Source: Planctomycetota bacterium (GTDB lineage Bacteria > Planctomycetota > B15-G4). From it: DNA of 61,087 nt. Numbering within the stretch: the first letter of the stretch is position 1; every line of letters begins with the position of its first letter. Shown in pieces: positions 27,466 to 36,286 of the stretch. The translations under genes were made by a program, and so were the position numbers. Under the pieces are notes generated by a model. That model worked only from the letters and a program-made list of their open reading frames with translations, was not told the DNA's origin and did not search any database. The DNA lies in assembly GCA_029259695.1 (NCBI GenBank), contig JAJDEQ010000105.1:1-61087 (forward strand), read 5' to 3'.

Positions 27466-28406
27466 AGGACGTCCTGCTGTTGAAGCAAGCCCTGCCCTAC
27501 CTGCGGCGTCACGGCGGTCAGGACTTCGTGATCAAGCTGGGGGGCGAGATCGCCGCCGACGTCGAGGCGTTGCGCTCGCTGGCCGAAGACATCTCGCTGC
27601 TGACCCACGTCGGGATCCGCTGCGTGCTGGTCCACGGCGGCGGCCCCCAGGCCACCGAGCTGTCGCAGCGACTGGGGCTCACGCCGACCATGGTCGGCGG
27701 CCGCCGCGTGACCTGCGAGCAGACGCTCGACGTGGCCAAGATGGTCTTCGCCGGGAAGATCAACGTCGACATCATCTCGGCCCTGCGCGGGCAGGGTGTG
27801 AGCGCCGTGGGGCTCTCGGGCGTGGCGGCCGGCATCATCCGCGCCGAGCGTCGCGCCCCGACCGAGGTGCTCGACGAGGACACGGGCGAGGCACGCGTGG
27901 TGGACTTCGGGCACGTGGGCGACATCGCGGGCGTGGACACGGCGGTGCTGGAGCTCATGCTGCAGAACCGCTACACGCCGGTGGTCAGTTCGCTCGGCAG
28001 CGACGCCCAGGGCAACATCCTCAACATCAACGCCGACACGGTGGCGGCGGCCCTCGCACGGGACCTGGGGGCCGGCAAGCTGATCACGCTGACCTCCGTG
28101 CCGGGCCTGTTGCGCGACAAGGACGATCCGAACTCCCTGGTGAGCGTGCTCACCCTGAGCGAGGCGCACAGCGCGCTCGCCGACGGCACGGTCAAGGGCG
28201 GCATGCAGCCCAAGATCGCGGCGCTGGTCTCGGCCGTGGAGGGCGGCGTGGGACGCGGCCACATCCTGTCCGGCAAGGCCGCGGGCGCGCTGCTGCTCGA
28301 GTTGTTCACCCAGGAAGGGGCGGGCACGCTGATCGTGCGCGATGACGACGAGGCTCGTTCGCGCCACGCGACGCGGGCGTCCGCCGTGCTCGGGGCCGGC
28401 TCGTGA
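27462..28406 (+). CDS. argB: N-acyl-glutamate kinase
   Basis: 314 residues. An amino-acid-kinase fold with FVIKLGGE at the start, VLVHGGGPQ, the middle motif NINADTVAAALA, and VKGGMQPKIAA at the end. It phosphorylates N-acyl-glutamate with ATP and is the usual arginine feedback point. No GNAT acetyltransferase is fused at either end, so it does not supply the missing synthase. The GTG start overlaps the argF' stop and its own stop overlaps the next GTG. Confidence 0.94.
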   Translation: MKDVLLLKQALPYLRRHGGQDFVIKLGGEIAADVEALRSLAEDISLLTHVGIRCVLVHGGGPQATELSQRLGLTPTMVGGRRVTCEQTLDVAKMVFAGKINVDIISALRGQGVSAVGLSGVAAGIIRAERRAPTEVLDEDTGEARVVDFGHVGDIAGVDTAVLELMLQNRYTPVVSSLGSDAQGNILNINADTVAAALARDLGAGKLITLTSVPGLLRDKDDPNSLVSVLTLSEAHSALADGTVKGGMQPKIAALVSAVEGGVGRGHILSGKAAGALLLELFTQEGAGTLIVRDDDEARSRHATRASAVLGAGS

Positions 28407-29578
28407 GCGCGACCAAGGGCGCGGGCGGGAGCGGTGACCCGGGTTCGGGCGACGCGTCCGCCGCGGTGTCCCTGTTGCGCGAGCTGGTGGCCATCCCGTC
28501 CGTGTCGGGCGCGGAGGAGGCCTGCCGCGACCACCTCGGCGCGTGGCTGGATGCTCACGGGGTGAACGTGCGCGCGCACGGTCGCAACCTGATCGCGGTC
28601 ATCGTGGGGTCGGCCCGGGTCGACGCGCCGGCGCCGGGCCTGCTGTTCTGTTCGCACTACGACGTGGTGCCGATCGGCAAGGGCTGGACGCGCGACCCCT
28701 GGGACGGCGCGCTCGAACAGGGCAAGGTCTTCGGGCGGGGCAGCAACGACGCCAAGTCGAGCATCGCCGCCATGGCCGTGGCCGCCGTGGGCCTGGACCG
28801 CGCCGCGTTCGCGGGCAACCTCGTGCTGGCCTTCGTGTGCGACGAAGAGACGGGCGGGGAAGGCATCGAGATCTGTCTGGACGAGCTGCCGGAGTGCGCC
28901 GCCGCCGTGGTGGGCGAACCCACCGGGCTGGACGTGTGTCGCGGGCAGCGCGGCCTGCTGCGCGCCGAGATCGTGGCTCGTGGGCGGGCGTGTCACGCCT
29001 CGCGTCCGTGGGAAGGTGACAACGCGCTGGTGCGCGCGGCGCGGGATGTGCTCGCGGTGCACGCGCTGAGCGAGCGCGCGCTGGATCGTCCCCACGAACT
29101 GCTCGGCGCGCCCACCCTCACCGCCACCATGCTGGAGGGCAGCACGCGCCCCAACGTGGTGCCCGGCGAGTGCGCGATCCAGCTCGACGGTCGGCCCACA
29201 CCCGAGTGCGACAACCAGCGCATGCTCGAGCTGTTGCGAGCCGCGGTGGAGGGTGAGGTCGTCGTGCGCAGCACGCGCTTCGGCCCCGTGATCACCGAAG
29301 CCGGCGAGCCCATCGTGCGGGCCGCGACGGCTGCCAGTCCCAGTGGGGTGGTGCGCGGTTTCGGCGGTGTGTCGGACTACTTCCACCTGCGTCATCTGCC
29401 CGGCGTCGTCATGGGACCCGGGACGAGCGAAGCCAGCCACGCGCCGGACGAATGGGTGGCCGTGGACCAGGTGCACGGGGCGGTGGCCGCCTACGGCTCG
29501 ATCGCGCGCAGCATGCTCGCGCCGGGTGACGCGCCAGCGCGCGACGAAGACACCGAACGGCAGGAGGCGCGCGCATGA
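28403..29578 (+). CDS. M20-family deacylase, probable N-acyl-citrulline desuccinylase
   Basis: 391 residues. An ArgE/DapE-like dinuclear zinc amidohydrolase: first His/Asp in SHYDVVP, bridging Asp in GRGSNDAKSS, Glu pair in CDEETGGEG, and a late His in SEASHAPDEWVAVDQV. The dimerisation lid lies between about 175 and 285. In operons with an AOTC/SOTC the enzyme removes the acyl group from citrulline rather than ornithine, giving free citrulline for ArgG. Overlaps argB and argH by four bases each. Confidence 0.88.
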   Translation: MSATKGAGGSGDPGSGDASAAVSLLRELVAIPSVSGAEEACRDHLGAWLDAHGVNVRAHGRNLIAVIVGSARVDAPAPGLLFCSHYDVVPIGKGWTRDPWDGALEQGKVFGRGSNDAKSSIAAMAVAAVGLDRAAFAGNLVLAFVCDEETGGEGIEICLDELPECAAAVVGEPTGLDVCRGQRGLLRAEIVARGRACHASRPWEGDNALVRAARDVLAVHALSERALDRPHELLGAPTLTATMLEGSTRPNVVPGECAIQLDGRPTPECDNQRMLELLRAAVEGEVVVRSTRFGPVITEAGEPIVRAATAASPSGVVRGFGGVSDYFHLRHLPGVVMGPGTSEASHAPDEWVAVDQVHGAVAAYGSIARSMLAPGDAPARDEDTERQEARA

Positions 29579-30999
29579 GCGGTCACGATGCGATGCACGA
29601 GGATCCTGTGCACGAGACCCCCCCGACGGACACGCTGGCGGCGCGCGGTGTGGTCGCCGGGCGCTTTGCGTCGGGGCTGCACCCGGCGCTGGACGCGATC
29701 AATCGCTGCTTCGAAGTCGACCGGCGCATGTGGCGTGAGGACATCGAGGGCTCGCTGGCCCACGCGCGCATGCTCGGGAGCACCGGGATCATCGAACCGG
29801 AGGCCGCCGAACGCATCATCGCCGGCCTGCGCCAGGTCGCGGAGGAGTTCGAGCAGGGCCACTTCGTCGACCGCCCGGATGACGAGGACATCCACATGGC
29901 CGTCGAGCGCCGGCTCACCGAGCTGATCGGCGAGGACGGTCGCCGCCTGCACACCGGGCGCAGCCGCAACGATCAGGTGGCGACCGACCTGCGGCTGTAC
30001 CTGCGCGCCGCTTCCGAGCGCCTGGTGGCAGGCGTGCAGCGCGTGCAGCAGCGCCTGCGCGTGCTGGCCGGACGGGACGGCGAATGCGTGATGCCGTACT
30101 ACACGCACCTGCAGCGGGCCCAGCCGGTGTTGCTGGGGCACGTGCTGTACGCCTACGTGGACATGCTCGAGCAGGCGCGGGTGGACCTCGCTCGCACGCC
30201 CCGGGAGTGCCCGCTCGGGGCCGGGGCCGGCACCGGCACGAGCTTCCCCATCGACCGGGAGCAGACCGCGCGGGAGCTGGGTTTCGAGCGGCCTGCGCCC
30301 AACAGCATCGAGGCCGTGGCCTCGCGGCACGACGCGACCATGACCGTGGCCGCCATGGCGAGCTGCGCCGTGGCGCTCTCCCGCCTGGGGGCGGACCTCG
30401 TGTTGTGGTGCAGCCGCGAATTCGGCTTCGCGCGCCTCGGCGACGCGGTCTCGACCGGCAGCTCGATCATGCCCCAGAAGCGCAATCCGGATGGAGCCGA
30501 GCTGCTGCGCGCGAAGGCGACGGTCGTCTCCGGTGCACTCCAGCGGCTGCTCGAGATCCAGCGTGCGCTGCCGATCGGCTACTGCAAGGACCTGCAGGAG
30601 GACAAGCCGGCGGTGTTCGAGGCCGAGGACACGCTGTTGCAGATGCTCGCCATCGCCGAGGCCATGCTGGGTGACATCGCCTTCGACGGCCAGCGCATGC
30701 GCGCGGCGGTGGAGGAGCCCGGCGGTTACGTGCTGGCCACGGAGGTCGCGGACTGGCTCGTGAAGCGCGGTGTCAGTTTCCGCGAGGCGCACGCGGCCGT
30801 CGGTCTGCTCGTGCGTGAGGCCGAGGCGCGGGGCGTGGACCTGGCGTCGCTTCCCGACGACGTCCTGGCCGCGGCACACCCGCGCCTGGACGGGAGTGTG
30901 CGTGCAGAACTCAGCGTCGACGCCGCCGTGGCCGCGCGGGCCGCGGTGGGCGGAACGGCGGCTGCCAACCTGCGACGCCGCCTGGCCGAGGACGCCTGA
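29575..30999 (+). CDS. argH: Argininosuccinate lyase
   Basis: 474 residues. It splits argininosuccinate to arginine and fumarate. Family blocks seen are HTGRSRNDQVATDLRLYLR, THLQRAQPVLLGH, and the signature TGSSIMPQKRNPDGAEL with the catalytic Ser in the flexible loop. A 25-residue N-terminal extension precedes the usual start. Last gene of the operon; the ATG overlaps the deacylase stop. Confidence 0.95.
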   Translation: MSGHDAMHEDPVHETPPTDTLAARGVVAGRFASGLHPALDAINRCFEVDRRMWREDIEGSLAHARMLGSTGIIEPEAAERIIAGLRQVAEEFEQGHFVDRPDDEDIHMAVERRLTELIGEDGRRLHTGRSRNDQVATDLRLYLRAASERLVAGVQRVQQRLRVLAGRDGECVMPYYTHLQRAQPVLLGHVLYAYVDMLEQARVDLARTPRECPLGAGAGTGTSFPIDREQTARELGFERPAPNSIEAVASRHDATMTVAAMASCAVALSRLGADLVLWCSREFGFARLGDAVSTGSSIMPQKRNPDGAELLRAKATVVSGALQRLLEIQRALPIGYCKDLQEDKPAVFEAEDTLLQMLAIAEAMLGDIAFDGQRMRAAVEEPGGYVLATEVADWLVKRGVSFREAHAAVGLLVREAEARGVDLASLPDDVLAAAHPRLDGSVRAELSVDAAVAARAAVGGTAAANLRRRLAEDA

Positions 31000-31052
31000 A
31001 GCGCCGACGCAGCGGGACTGGTGCATCGGGAACGGCGACGCGATGCCGTGCT

Positions 31053-31069
31053 CCGTTCAGAACGAACGG
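31053..31069 (+). terminator. Hairpin after argH
   Basis: CCGTTC-AGAAC-GAACGG, 54 bases past the argH stop. There is no T-run; it is the only symmetric element in the 120-base gap. Confidence 0.35.
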
Positions 31070-31097
31070 TCCGGCGCCGCCCGCACGCCGGACGTGG

Positions 31098-31125
31098 TTG
31101 ACCGAAGGCAACCGAGACCTATGCT
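31098..31125 (+). promoter_or_regulatory. Promoter, probably giving a leaderless transcript
   Basis: TTGACC (31098-31103), 16-base spacer, TATGCT (31120-31125). The ATG at 31136 is 11 bases past the -10 box, so transcription would start at or next to the start codon. Confidence 0.5.
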
Positions 31126-31135
31126 CGCTCCCTGC

Positions 31136-31498
31136 ATGCGTGCGTCGTTCCTCGTGCCGGTTGCCTTGCTCGCCCTGGCCCTCGTGGGTCATGGGGTGCA
31201 GGTGGCCATGTGGGATGTCGCCAGCGGTCGCCCCGTCGGTTGCTGCTGCACCGACGAGGGTTCGTGTTGCGACGGCGCCGATTGTGGCGAAGCGCCCGGC
31301 GCGAGCCTGGTCAGCGGCTGCCCCTGCGGAGGCGGGACGCCGGCCAACAGCTCGGTGCACGCCGAGCCGCGGCTCGTGCTCCAGAGCGACACCACGCTGG
31401 CGCCGCCGGCCGCGTGCACGTCGTACGAGTTCCTCGCCGAAGCCGTGGACGACTCCGTCCGGCCGGCTCCCGAGCCGCCCGTTCCGCGGTACGCCTGA
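31136..31498 (+). CDS. Small secreted Cys-rich protein
   Basis: 120 residues. The signal peptide follows the start directly (MRASFLVPVALLALALVGHG). A cluster of eight cysteines (GCCCTDEGSCC, DC, GCPCGGG) follows, then a Ser/Pro/Glu-rich tail. No family recognised. The cluster could bind a soft metal or form disulfides. It lies just upstream of a His-rich exported protein on the same strand. An ATG at 31121 is possible but overlaps the predicted -10 box. Confidence 0.6.
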   Translation: MRASFLVPVALLALALVGHGVQVAMWDVASGRPVGCCCTDEGSCCDGADCGEAPGASLVSGCPCGGGTPANSSVHAEPRLVLQSDTTLAPPAACTSYEFLAEAVDDSVRPAPEPPVPRYA

Positions 31499-31566
31499 CG
31501 ATCCCCATCAATCGTCTTGCGTTCACCGCGCGCCGGATCGTGTCCGGCGACGTGGATCACGGCTGA

Positions 31567-31617
31567 GGTCGGCCTTCCGGGCCGACGGCCGACCGCGACG
31601 GCTCCCGGGTGGGAGCC
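31567..31617 (+). terminator. Two consecutive hairpins
   Basis: Stem 1 pairs GTCGGCC (31568-31574) with GGCCGAC (31580-31586), with an alternative GGTCGGCC/GGCCGACC pairing to 31594. Stem 2 is GGCTCCC-GGGT-GGGAGCC (31600-31617). Together they probably end the Cys-rich gene transcript. Confidence 0.5.
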
Positions 31618-31713
31618 TCGCGCTCAATGATCCCAAGGTGCACCGGGTCCGTCTGGTCTCGCCAGCGTGCCGTTCCGCGGCGCGTGTGCACCGGCATCTC
31701 TCGAGGAGATTCC

Positions 31714-32625
31714 ATGTCCTTTCGCAACATCATCATCGGTTCGACCATCGTCCTCGGCGGCGTGGTCGCGTTCGCCAACCACGTCCCGGTGCCGCTCAGC
31801 AGCCCGTTCGGCGAGGAGATCTTCACCCGCGTCGTGTTCTTCGATCAGGCTGATCACGAAGGTGTGCCGGCCTACCACCGCGGCAGCGACGAGGTCGATG
31901 TGAACCTGGTCGACGGCTCGACGTTCGAACTGCGCGATGCCGCCGGCGCGACCGAGCAGGTCGTGCTGCACGACAACGCTGACGACCACCTGGACCTCGA
32001 TGCGATCGTCGCGTCGATCAACGGGCAGATCACCGTGGGCGAAGCCTTCGTCGACAACGACACCTTGGGCATCCGCGGGCTCCGTGGCGGTGCGGCCGAG
32101 AGCCTGGAGCTGATCGACGGTTTCGGTGAGCCCCTCGCGCTGCTCGGTTTCGTCGGCGGCACGGTCTCCGGCGAGGACGACGTGCGCTTCACCATCTCGC
32201 TCCCCGGCGCGCATCACCACGGCGGCGAGGGTGAGGAGCACGAGCACGGTGACGACCACGAAGAAGGCCACGAGGGTGAAGGCCACGGCGGCGGCGAGCA
32301 CACCTTCGCTCACCACCCCTACGTCATGCTGCTGAGCACGACCGAGGGCGAGATCGCGGTGAACGACGGCTACGTCATTCCGGTGGGCTACGACAGCACG
32401 CTGGCCAACACGCTGCGCGCCATGGGTGTCGGCCTGCTGCCGACCTTCACCGGTCACCTCGACGAGAACGAGGACGCCGAGGTCGTGCTGCCGCGTGGCG
32501 TGTTGCACGCCATGTTCCCCCAGGGCATGCCGGAGGAACTGTTCGCCACGTTCGTGGTGCTGGACGAGGTCGAGCCGACCGTGTGGTACACGAGCAACGT
32601 GTTCACCATCGAGATCGTCGACTGA
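31714..32625 (+). CDS. Exported His-rich protein
   Basis: 303 residues. The ATG is preceded by GAGGAGAT. The signal or anchor is IIIGSTIVLGGVVAFA. A His/Glu/Gly/Asp-rich stretch at about 166-202 (HHHGGEGEEHEHGDDHEEGH and onward) is a strong divalent-metal binder. Flanking parts are beta-rich and unrecognised (LDAIVASINGQITVGEAFVD; RGVLHAMFPQGMPEELFATF). A periplasmic or surface zinc/copper/nickel-binding role is inferred from composition only. Confidence 0.7.
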   Translation: MSFRNIIIGSTIVLGGVVAFANHVPVPLSSPFGEEIFTRVVFFDQADHEGVPAYHRGSDEVDVNLVDGSTFELRDAAGATEQVVLHDNADDHLDLDAIVASINGQITVGEAFVDNDTLGIRGLRGGAAESLELIDGFGEPLALLGFVGGTVSGEDDVRFTISLPGAHHHGGEGEEHEHGDDHEEGHEGEGHGGGEHTFAHHPYVMLLSTTEGEIAVNDGYVIPVGYDSTLANTLRAMGVGLLPTFTGHLDENEDAEVVLPRGVLHAMFPQGMPEELFATFVVLDEVEPTVWYTSNVFTIEIVD

Positions 32626-32652
32626 CGATCGGGCGCGGTGGGTCGCCGGAAC

Positions 32653-32680
32653 GCAGGTGACCCGCCGCGGGCGGACCTGC
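32653..32680 (+). terminator. Hairpin shortly after the His-rich gene
   Basis: Outer arms GCAGGT/ACCTGC with an inner CCCGC/GCGGG pair. It precedes the stronger hairpin at 32691 and may act with it. Confidence 0.4.
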
Positions 32681-32690
32681 AGGACAGAGG

Positions 32691-32727
32691 AACGGCGCGG
32701 TCGCACGCAGTGTGCGGCCGCGCCGTT
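32691..32727 (+). terminator. Strong intrinsic terminator
   Basis: AACGGCGCGG pairs with CCGCGCCGTT, enclosing CGCAC/GTGCG and a five-base loop, followed by TGCGTTG. It ends the His-rich gene before the convergent collagen gene. Confidence 0.75.
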
Positions 32728-32805
32728 TGCGTTGACTGCGGTGGGTCGGGAGGCGGTCGTGTCGTTGCGGCCGACTGCCTGAGGAGACGCCCCCCCCAAA
32801 GAAAA

Positions 32806-32839
32806 CGCCCGCATCGACGGGGGCGCGTCGATGCGGGCG
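32806..32839 (-). terminator. Strong intrinsic terminator of the collagen-like gene
   Basis: A perfect 14-bp stem, CGCCCGCATCGACG and its complement, around GGGGCG. Read on the minus strand it is followed by TTTTCTTT, a good T-tract, 58 bases past the stop at 32897. Confidence 0.82.
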
Positions 32840-32896
32840 CGTGGCTCGGCCCCGGGCGCCTCGCTGGTGCGAGACGGGGCGCCCGGGATCAGGGGG

Positions 32897-35230
32897 TCAC
32901 TGAGCCACTGTGTAGCCGAACTCCAGGCCTTCCGGGGCCGGGTCGGCGAGGTTCACGACGAAGTAGCCGTCGCCGCGCTCGGAAACCCAGTAGAAGCTGC
33001 CGGGGTTCCCGTAGAACGACACGACCGGGAGCGACTCGGCGCGCAGGCCGGCGTTCTCGATCACGACCTGCGTCGCGCCCTGGGGCATGAAGCCGGAGCC
33101 GCCGATGGCAGCCGGTGCGGAGACGACACCACCACCACCACCGCTTCCGACGAAGGCGACGACCGTGTCACCGTTGCCGAACCACGACTCGAGTGCGATG
33201 CCGATCTGCGGACCGACGCCCGTGTAGCGCGCCGCGGTGCCGGGCGTGTTGCCCAGGCCGAGCGCGTCGCCCGCCTGGATCGTGCCGCCCGACATGTCCA
33301 CCAGCACCGGCACACGGCCGGCCAACGCGATGTTGACCGAGTCGTTGCGGTTCGCCTCGACCTCGTTCCACTCGGCGCGCAGCATGCCGGCCAGCTCGAA
33401 GTTGCCGGCCGCGTGAGCTTCGTTCGACGCGGTGAGCAGTTCGGGCTGGAGTCCGTTCATGTACCCGTCCATGCGCAGGACGAGTCCAGGATCGGTCGAC
33501 ACGATGCCGAGCACGACTTCGTTCACGCCCCGCTGGGCCTTCACGACGTGCTCGGGGTTGTGAGGATCGACCGCCACGACCATGGCCGCACCGATCGAGC
33601 TGTCGCGCGTCGGGTAGGCCTCGGCGAGGTCGAGCCCGTTCGCGTTGACGGCACCGTCGACGCTCAGCTCGGCATCAGCGGCGTCGTCGAGACGCATGAT
33701 TTCCTTGCCGCCGCCACCGAGACCGTCGTCGAACCAGCGGAACCAGACACCCGTGGGCTGATTGTCGTTCTGGTCCCGGACCATCACGAGGTCAGCCTGC
33801 GAGTTCACGTTGAAGTCACCGTCGAGCACGCTGCTGCTGACGTCGCCGCCGCCGACGAGCACGTCGGCACCGGAGATCAGGTCCTGCGCTGCCTGGATGC
33901 TGCCGAACTGGGCCTCGATCGAGGTGCCCACGTCGGTGGCGGTGATGGACGTCACGTTGCCGCCGGTGAAGGTCGGCCCCGTGGCACCCGTGGCACCGGT
34001 CGGGCCCGTGGGACCCGCCGCGCCGCCTGCGCCCGTGGCACCCGTCGGACCCGTGGGGCCCGTGGCGCCCGCGGCACCGGAAGTCCCCGTCGGACCCGTG
34101 GGGCCTGCTGCGCCTGCGGCACCCGTGGCACCGGTCGGACCTGCAGCACCGGCCGCGCCCGCGGCTCCCGTCGGACCCGTGGGACCGGCGGCGCCTGCTG
34201 CGCCCGTGGCACCGGTGGCACCTGTCGGACCCGCAGCACCCGCCGCGCCGGTGGCGCCCGTCGGACCCGTGGCACCTGCTGCACCCGCCGCGCCCGCGGC
34301 GCCCGTGGCACCGGTCGGACCCGTCGCACCGGCCGCACCGGCGGCACCGGTCGCACCCGTGGGACCTGCGGGACCCGCCGCGCCCGCGGCGCCCGTGGCA
34401 CCGGTCGGACCCGTCGGACCTGCAGCGCCGTCCGCGCCCGTGGGACCCGTCGGGCCCTGGGCACCGTCCGCGCCATCATCACCGGCGGCACCGGTGGCAC
34501 CCGGAACGCCCATGGGTCCGCCTGCTCCGGTCGGACCGGCAGGACCCGTGGCGCCGACTGCGCCGGCCGCACCCGTCGCGCCCGTGGGGCCGACGGCGCC
34601 GACTGCGCCCATGGGGCCGGTCGGGCCCGTGGCGCCGTCCATGCCCGTCGGGTTGCCGACCCACTCACCGGCCGCATCGATGACCGACATGCCGTTGATG
34701 CTCAGGCCACCGGCTTCGACCGTCTGACCGGCCAGCAGGCCGGCGAGGCCGAGCTGCGTCGGCGGAGCTTCGCTGAAGGTCTTGGCGATGACGCCACTCT
34801 TGTTGAGCGTCTGGACCTGCGTGCTGATCCAGAGATCCTGGGTCAACAGGCCGTCGGGGATCGGGGTCTGCGAGCCGAGCAACAGGTAGATCATGCCGCT
34901 GACCTTCGCGGGCTCGGCCAGCAGGCCGTTGGCTGCGTCGGATGTGAGCAGCGTGGTGGGCGTGACCGTGAAGGTCTCCTCCCAGGGGATGCCGCCGCCG
35001 TCGGACTCGTCCGGGACCAGCAGCGGTGTGCCGGCCGAGTCGGTGTACAGGCGGGCCGTCACGCGGAAGGGCTTGTTGCTGTTGAAGGGGCTGAACTTGG
35101 TTCCCGCGGCGTTTGACTTGACCAGATCGACGCCGACGCGCACTGGATCAGCTTGAGCCGAAAGGCTCGGAACAGCTGCGGCCACAACCAGCGCCGGCAG
35201 CACGAATCGCATCAGCGAACGAACACCCAT
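32897..35230 (-). CDS. Secreted collagen-like protein with autoprocessing-type C-terminal domain
   Basis: 777 residues. The signal is [20 protein letters not shown] 170-residue N-terminal beta domain follows ([37 protein letters not shown]). Residues 196 to about 418 are uninterrupted Gly-X-Y triplets, mostly GPT, GAT and GAA, with Thr common at Y. The C terminus holds [50 protein letters not shown] and IGIALESW. This resembles trimeric fibre tips and Peptidase_G2/IMC-type autoprocessing domains. It is likely a trimeric surface fibre. AGGAG precedes the ATG, and the 5' leader contains a small hairpin. Confidence 0.85.
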   Translation of the reverse strand: MGVRSLMRFVLPALVVAAAVPSLSAQADPVRVGVDLVKSNAAGTKFSPFNSNKPFRVTARLYTDSAGTPLLVPDESDGGGIPWEETFTVTPTTLLTSDAANGLLAEPAKVSGMIYLLLGSQTPIPDGLLTQDLWISTQVQTLNKSGVIAKTFSEAPPTQLGLAGLLAGQTVEAGGLSINGMSVIDAAGEWVGNPTGMDGATGPTGPMGAVGAVGPTGATGAAGAVGATGPAGPTGAGGPMGVPGATGAAGDDGADGAQGPTGPTGADGAAGPTGPTGATGAAGAAGPAGPTGATGAAGAAGATGPTGATGAAGAAGAAGATGPTGATGAAGAAGPTGATGATGAAGAAGPTGPTGAAGAAGAAGPTGATGAAGAAGPTGPTGTSGAAGATGPTGPTGATGAGGAAGPTGPTGATGATGPTFTGGNVTSITATDVGTSIEAQFGSIQAAQDLISGADVLVGGGDVSSSVLDGDFNVNSQADLVMVRDQNDNQPTGVWFRWFDDGLGGGGKEIMRLDDAADAELSVDGAVNANGLDLAEAYPTRDSSIGAAMVVAVDPHNPEHVVKAQRGVNEVVLGIVSTDPGLVLRMDGYMNGLQPELLTASNEAHAAGNFELAGMLRAEWNEVEANRNDSVNIALAGRVPVLVDMSGGTIQAGDALGLGNTPGTAARYTGVGPQIGIALESWFGNGDTVVAFVGSGGGGGVVSAPAAIGGSGFMPQGATQVVIENAGLRAESLPVVSFYGNPGSFYWVSERGDGYFVVNLADPAPEGLEFGYTVAQ
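33975..34645. repeat. Degenerate tandem repeat encoding Gly-X-Y
   Basis: About 670 bases of 9-base-periodic sequence (for example CCCGTGGCACCGGTCGGA). Longer 27- to 36-base units recur, so copy number may vary between strains. Confidence 0.8.
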
Positions 35231-35263
35231 GCTCCATCTCCTGAGATTGGATCAGTACGGATC

Positions 35264-35278
35264 GGGGCATAGAGCCCC
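35264..35278 (-). promoter_or_regulatory. Small hairpin in the collagen gene leader
   Basis: GGGGC and GCCCC around ATAGA, 34-48 bases upstream of the start at 35230. It could affect translation or mark an operator. Confidence 0.35.
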
Positions 35279-35597
35279 CCGGCACTTCATCGGTGCGTTC
35301 GAGGCACTTCCGCATCCGGCAGCGTCGTTCTCTTGCGGAATCCGGGCGCCAAGGGCCCTTCGACGGGGAATCGCCGTGGCGGCGAGCGTGTCGCCGGACG
35401 GGCGGCGGCGGGGCTCGGGTGTCGCGGAGGAGGCTACGGGACAATCGGCCCCGGGGATTCCCGCACGAGCGCGGGCGGCTGGCGCGAGACGGCTGACATG
35501 ACCCGCGCCAGGGCCAGCTGATCGACCCGCGAGTCGCTACCTGTGCGGGTCATCCCCGCAATGCAGGTGCGCTCCAAGGTCGCCATATCGATCGCTT

Positions 35598-35607
35598 CCG
35601 AATTCGG
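35598..35607. promoter_or_regulatory. Palindrome CCGAATTCGG
   Basis: Same core as the palindrome at 5840-5853, here 170 bases upstream of the small secreted-protein gene at 35777. Confidence 0.35.
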
Positions 35608-35776
35608 GATTTCGAGCGGTGACCGCGAGTCGGACACCGGAGCCCAGGGCGCGTCCCGCCGGGCGGTCCTGGACTCCACAGTTCCTGCTCTGAAGAGGGC
35701 GGAATCCGCAGGGGTGACGTCGACGGCTTCCAGGGTGATGCCGTCGCGGGCCCCGCTCACGAGGAGACGAGAAACA

Positions 35777-36124
35777 ATGAAGCGTTTGATCCTGGGTGTC
35801 CTCACCGCCGGGCTGTTGCTCGGTTCGCTCGCACGCACGGCCGATGCGGGCGCGGTGCCCTTCTTCCCGTTCCTGTTCCCGCCCATCGCGGGCTGCGGCA
35901 CGGTCGGCATCGTCGAGTCGTTCTACGACTTCGACGGCGACGGCTACCTCGACGAGTGCCTCGTGTGGTTCGCCGACAAGGGCGGCGCGTTCCTCGTGGC
36001 CGGCCTGGAGAACTTCTCCGTGGGCGACCGGGTGTTCGTGACCGGGTTGAACTGCACCACCTGCCTCACGACCTGCCCGGCCGGGGCGATCCTGTTCGGG
36101 AACGTGACGGCAGGCTGTCCGTAG
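35777..36124 (+). CDS. Small secreted protein with an EF-hand-like Asp loop
   Basis: 115 residues. The signal peptide is LILGVLTAGLLLGSLARTADA. A loop DFDGDGYLDE fits a single calcium-binding EF-hand or dockerin-like loop. A Cys-rich tail (LNCTTCLTTCPAG) follows. GAGGAGACGAG lies upstream of the ATG. No family recognised. A strong hairpin follows the stop. Confidence 0.65.
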   Translation: MKRLILGVLTAGLLLGSLARTADAGAVPFFPFLFPPIAGCGTVGIVESFYDFDGDGYLDECLVWFADKGGAFLVAGLENFSVGDRVFVTGLNCTTCLTTCPAGAILFGNVTAGCP

Positions 36125-36176
36125 CGGCGCCGTACGTACACATCCCTGCCCTTCTGCGGCCGGGGGCGGCTTGATC

Positions 36177-36213
36177 GAACCCCGACTCCGGCGAGCTGCC
36201 GGGGTCGGGGTTC
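36177..36213 (+). terminator. Intrinsic terminator of the small secreted-protein gene
   Basis: GAACCCCGAC pairs with GTCGGGGTTC, with an inner CCGGC/GCCGG pair, followed by CTGTCTGGTTG. Confidence 0.72.
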
Positions 36214-36221
36214 CTGTCTGG

Positions 36222-36250
36222 TTGACAGGTCGCAGCGGGGACTGCAGTCT
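36222..36250 (+). promoter_or_regulatory. Candidate promoter of the second seven-repeat gene
   Basis: A perfect TTGACA (36222-36227) right after the terminator. The -10 region is weak: CAGTCT at 17-base spacing or TGCAGT at 15. The gene start is at 36287. Confidence 0.4.
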
Positions 36251-36286
36251 CGACGACTTCACGCCCTCCACCCGAGCCTCGACAAC

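Larger units (their letters stand above)
35231..35776. other. 546-base divergent intergenic region
   Basis: Between the collagen-like gene and a small secreted-protein gene. No reading frame here has coding character that I trust. It contains the hairpin GGGGC-ATAGA-GCCCC (35264-35278) in the collagen leader and the palindrome CCGAATTCGG (35598-35607). The rest shows nothing I can name; a long leader or a small RNA is possible. Confidence 0.55.

Noticed and set aside
23577..28367. Long antisense frames across the arginine operon
   Set aside because: High GC keeps third-position antisense frames open. The sense strand carries recognisable enzymes with precise overlaps.
33762..34727. Long plus-strand Pro/Val-rich reading frame opposite the first collagen gene
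   Set aside because: It is the complement of the Gly-X-Y repeat, which leaves all frames open. It has no start context or domain, and the minus strand has signal peptide, repeats and terminator.
35434..35910. Minus-strand frame of 158 codons in the 546-base intergenic region
   Set aside because: It overlaps the start of the small secreted-protein gene, has no motif, and composition gives no coding signal.
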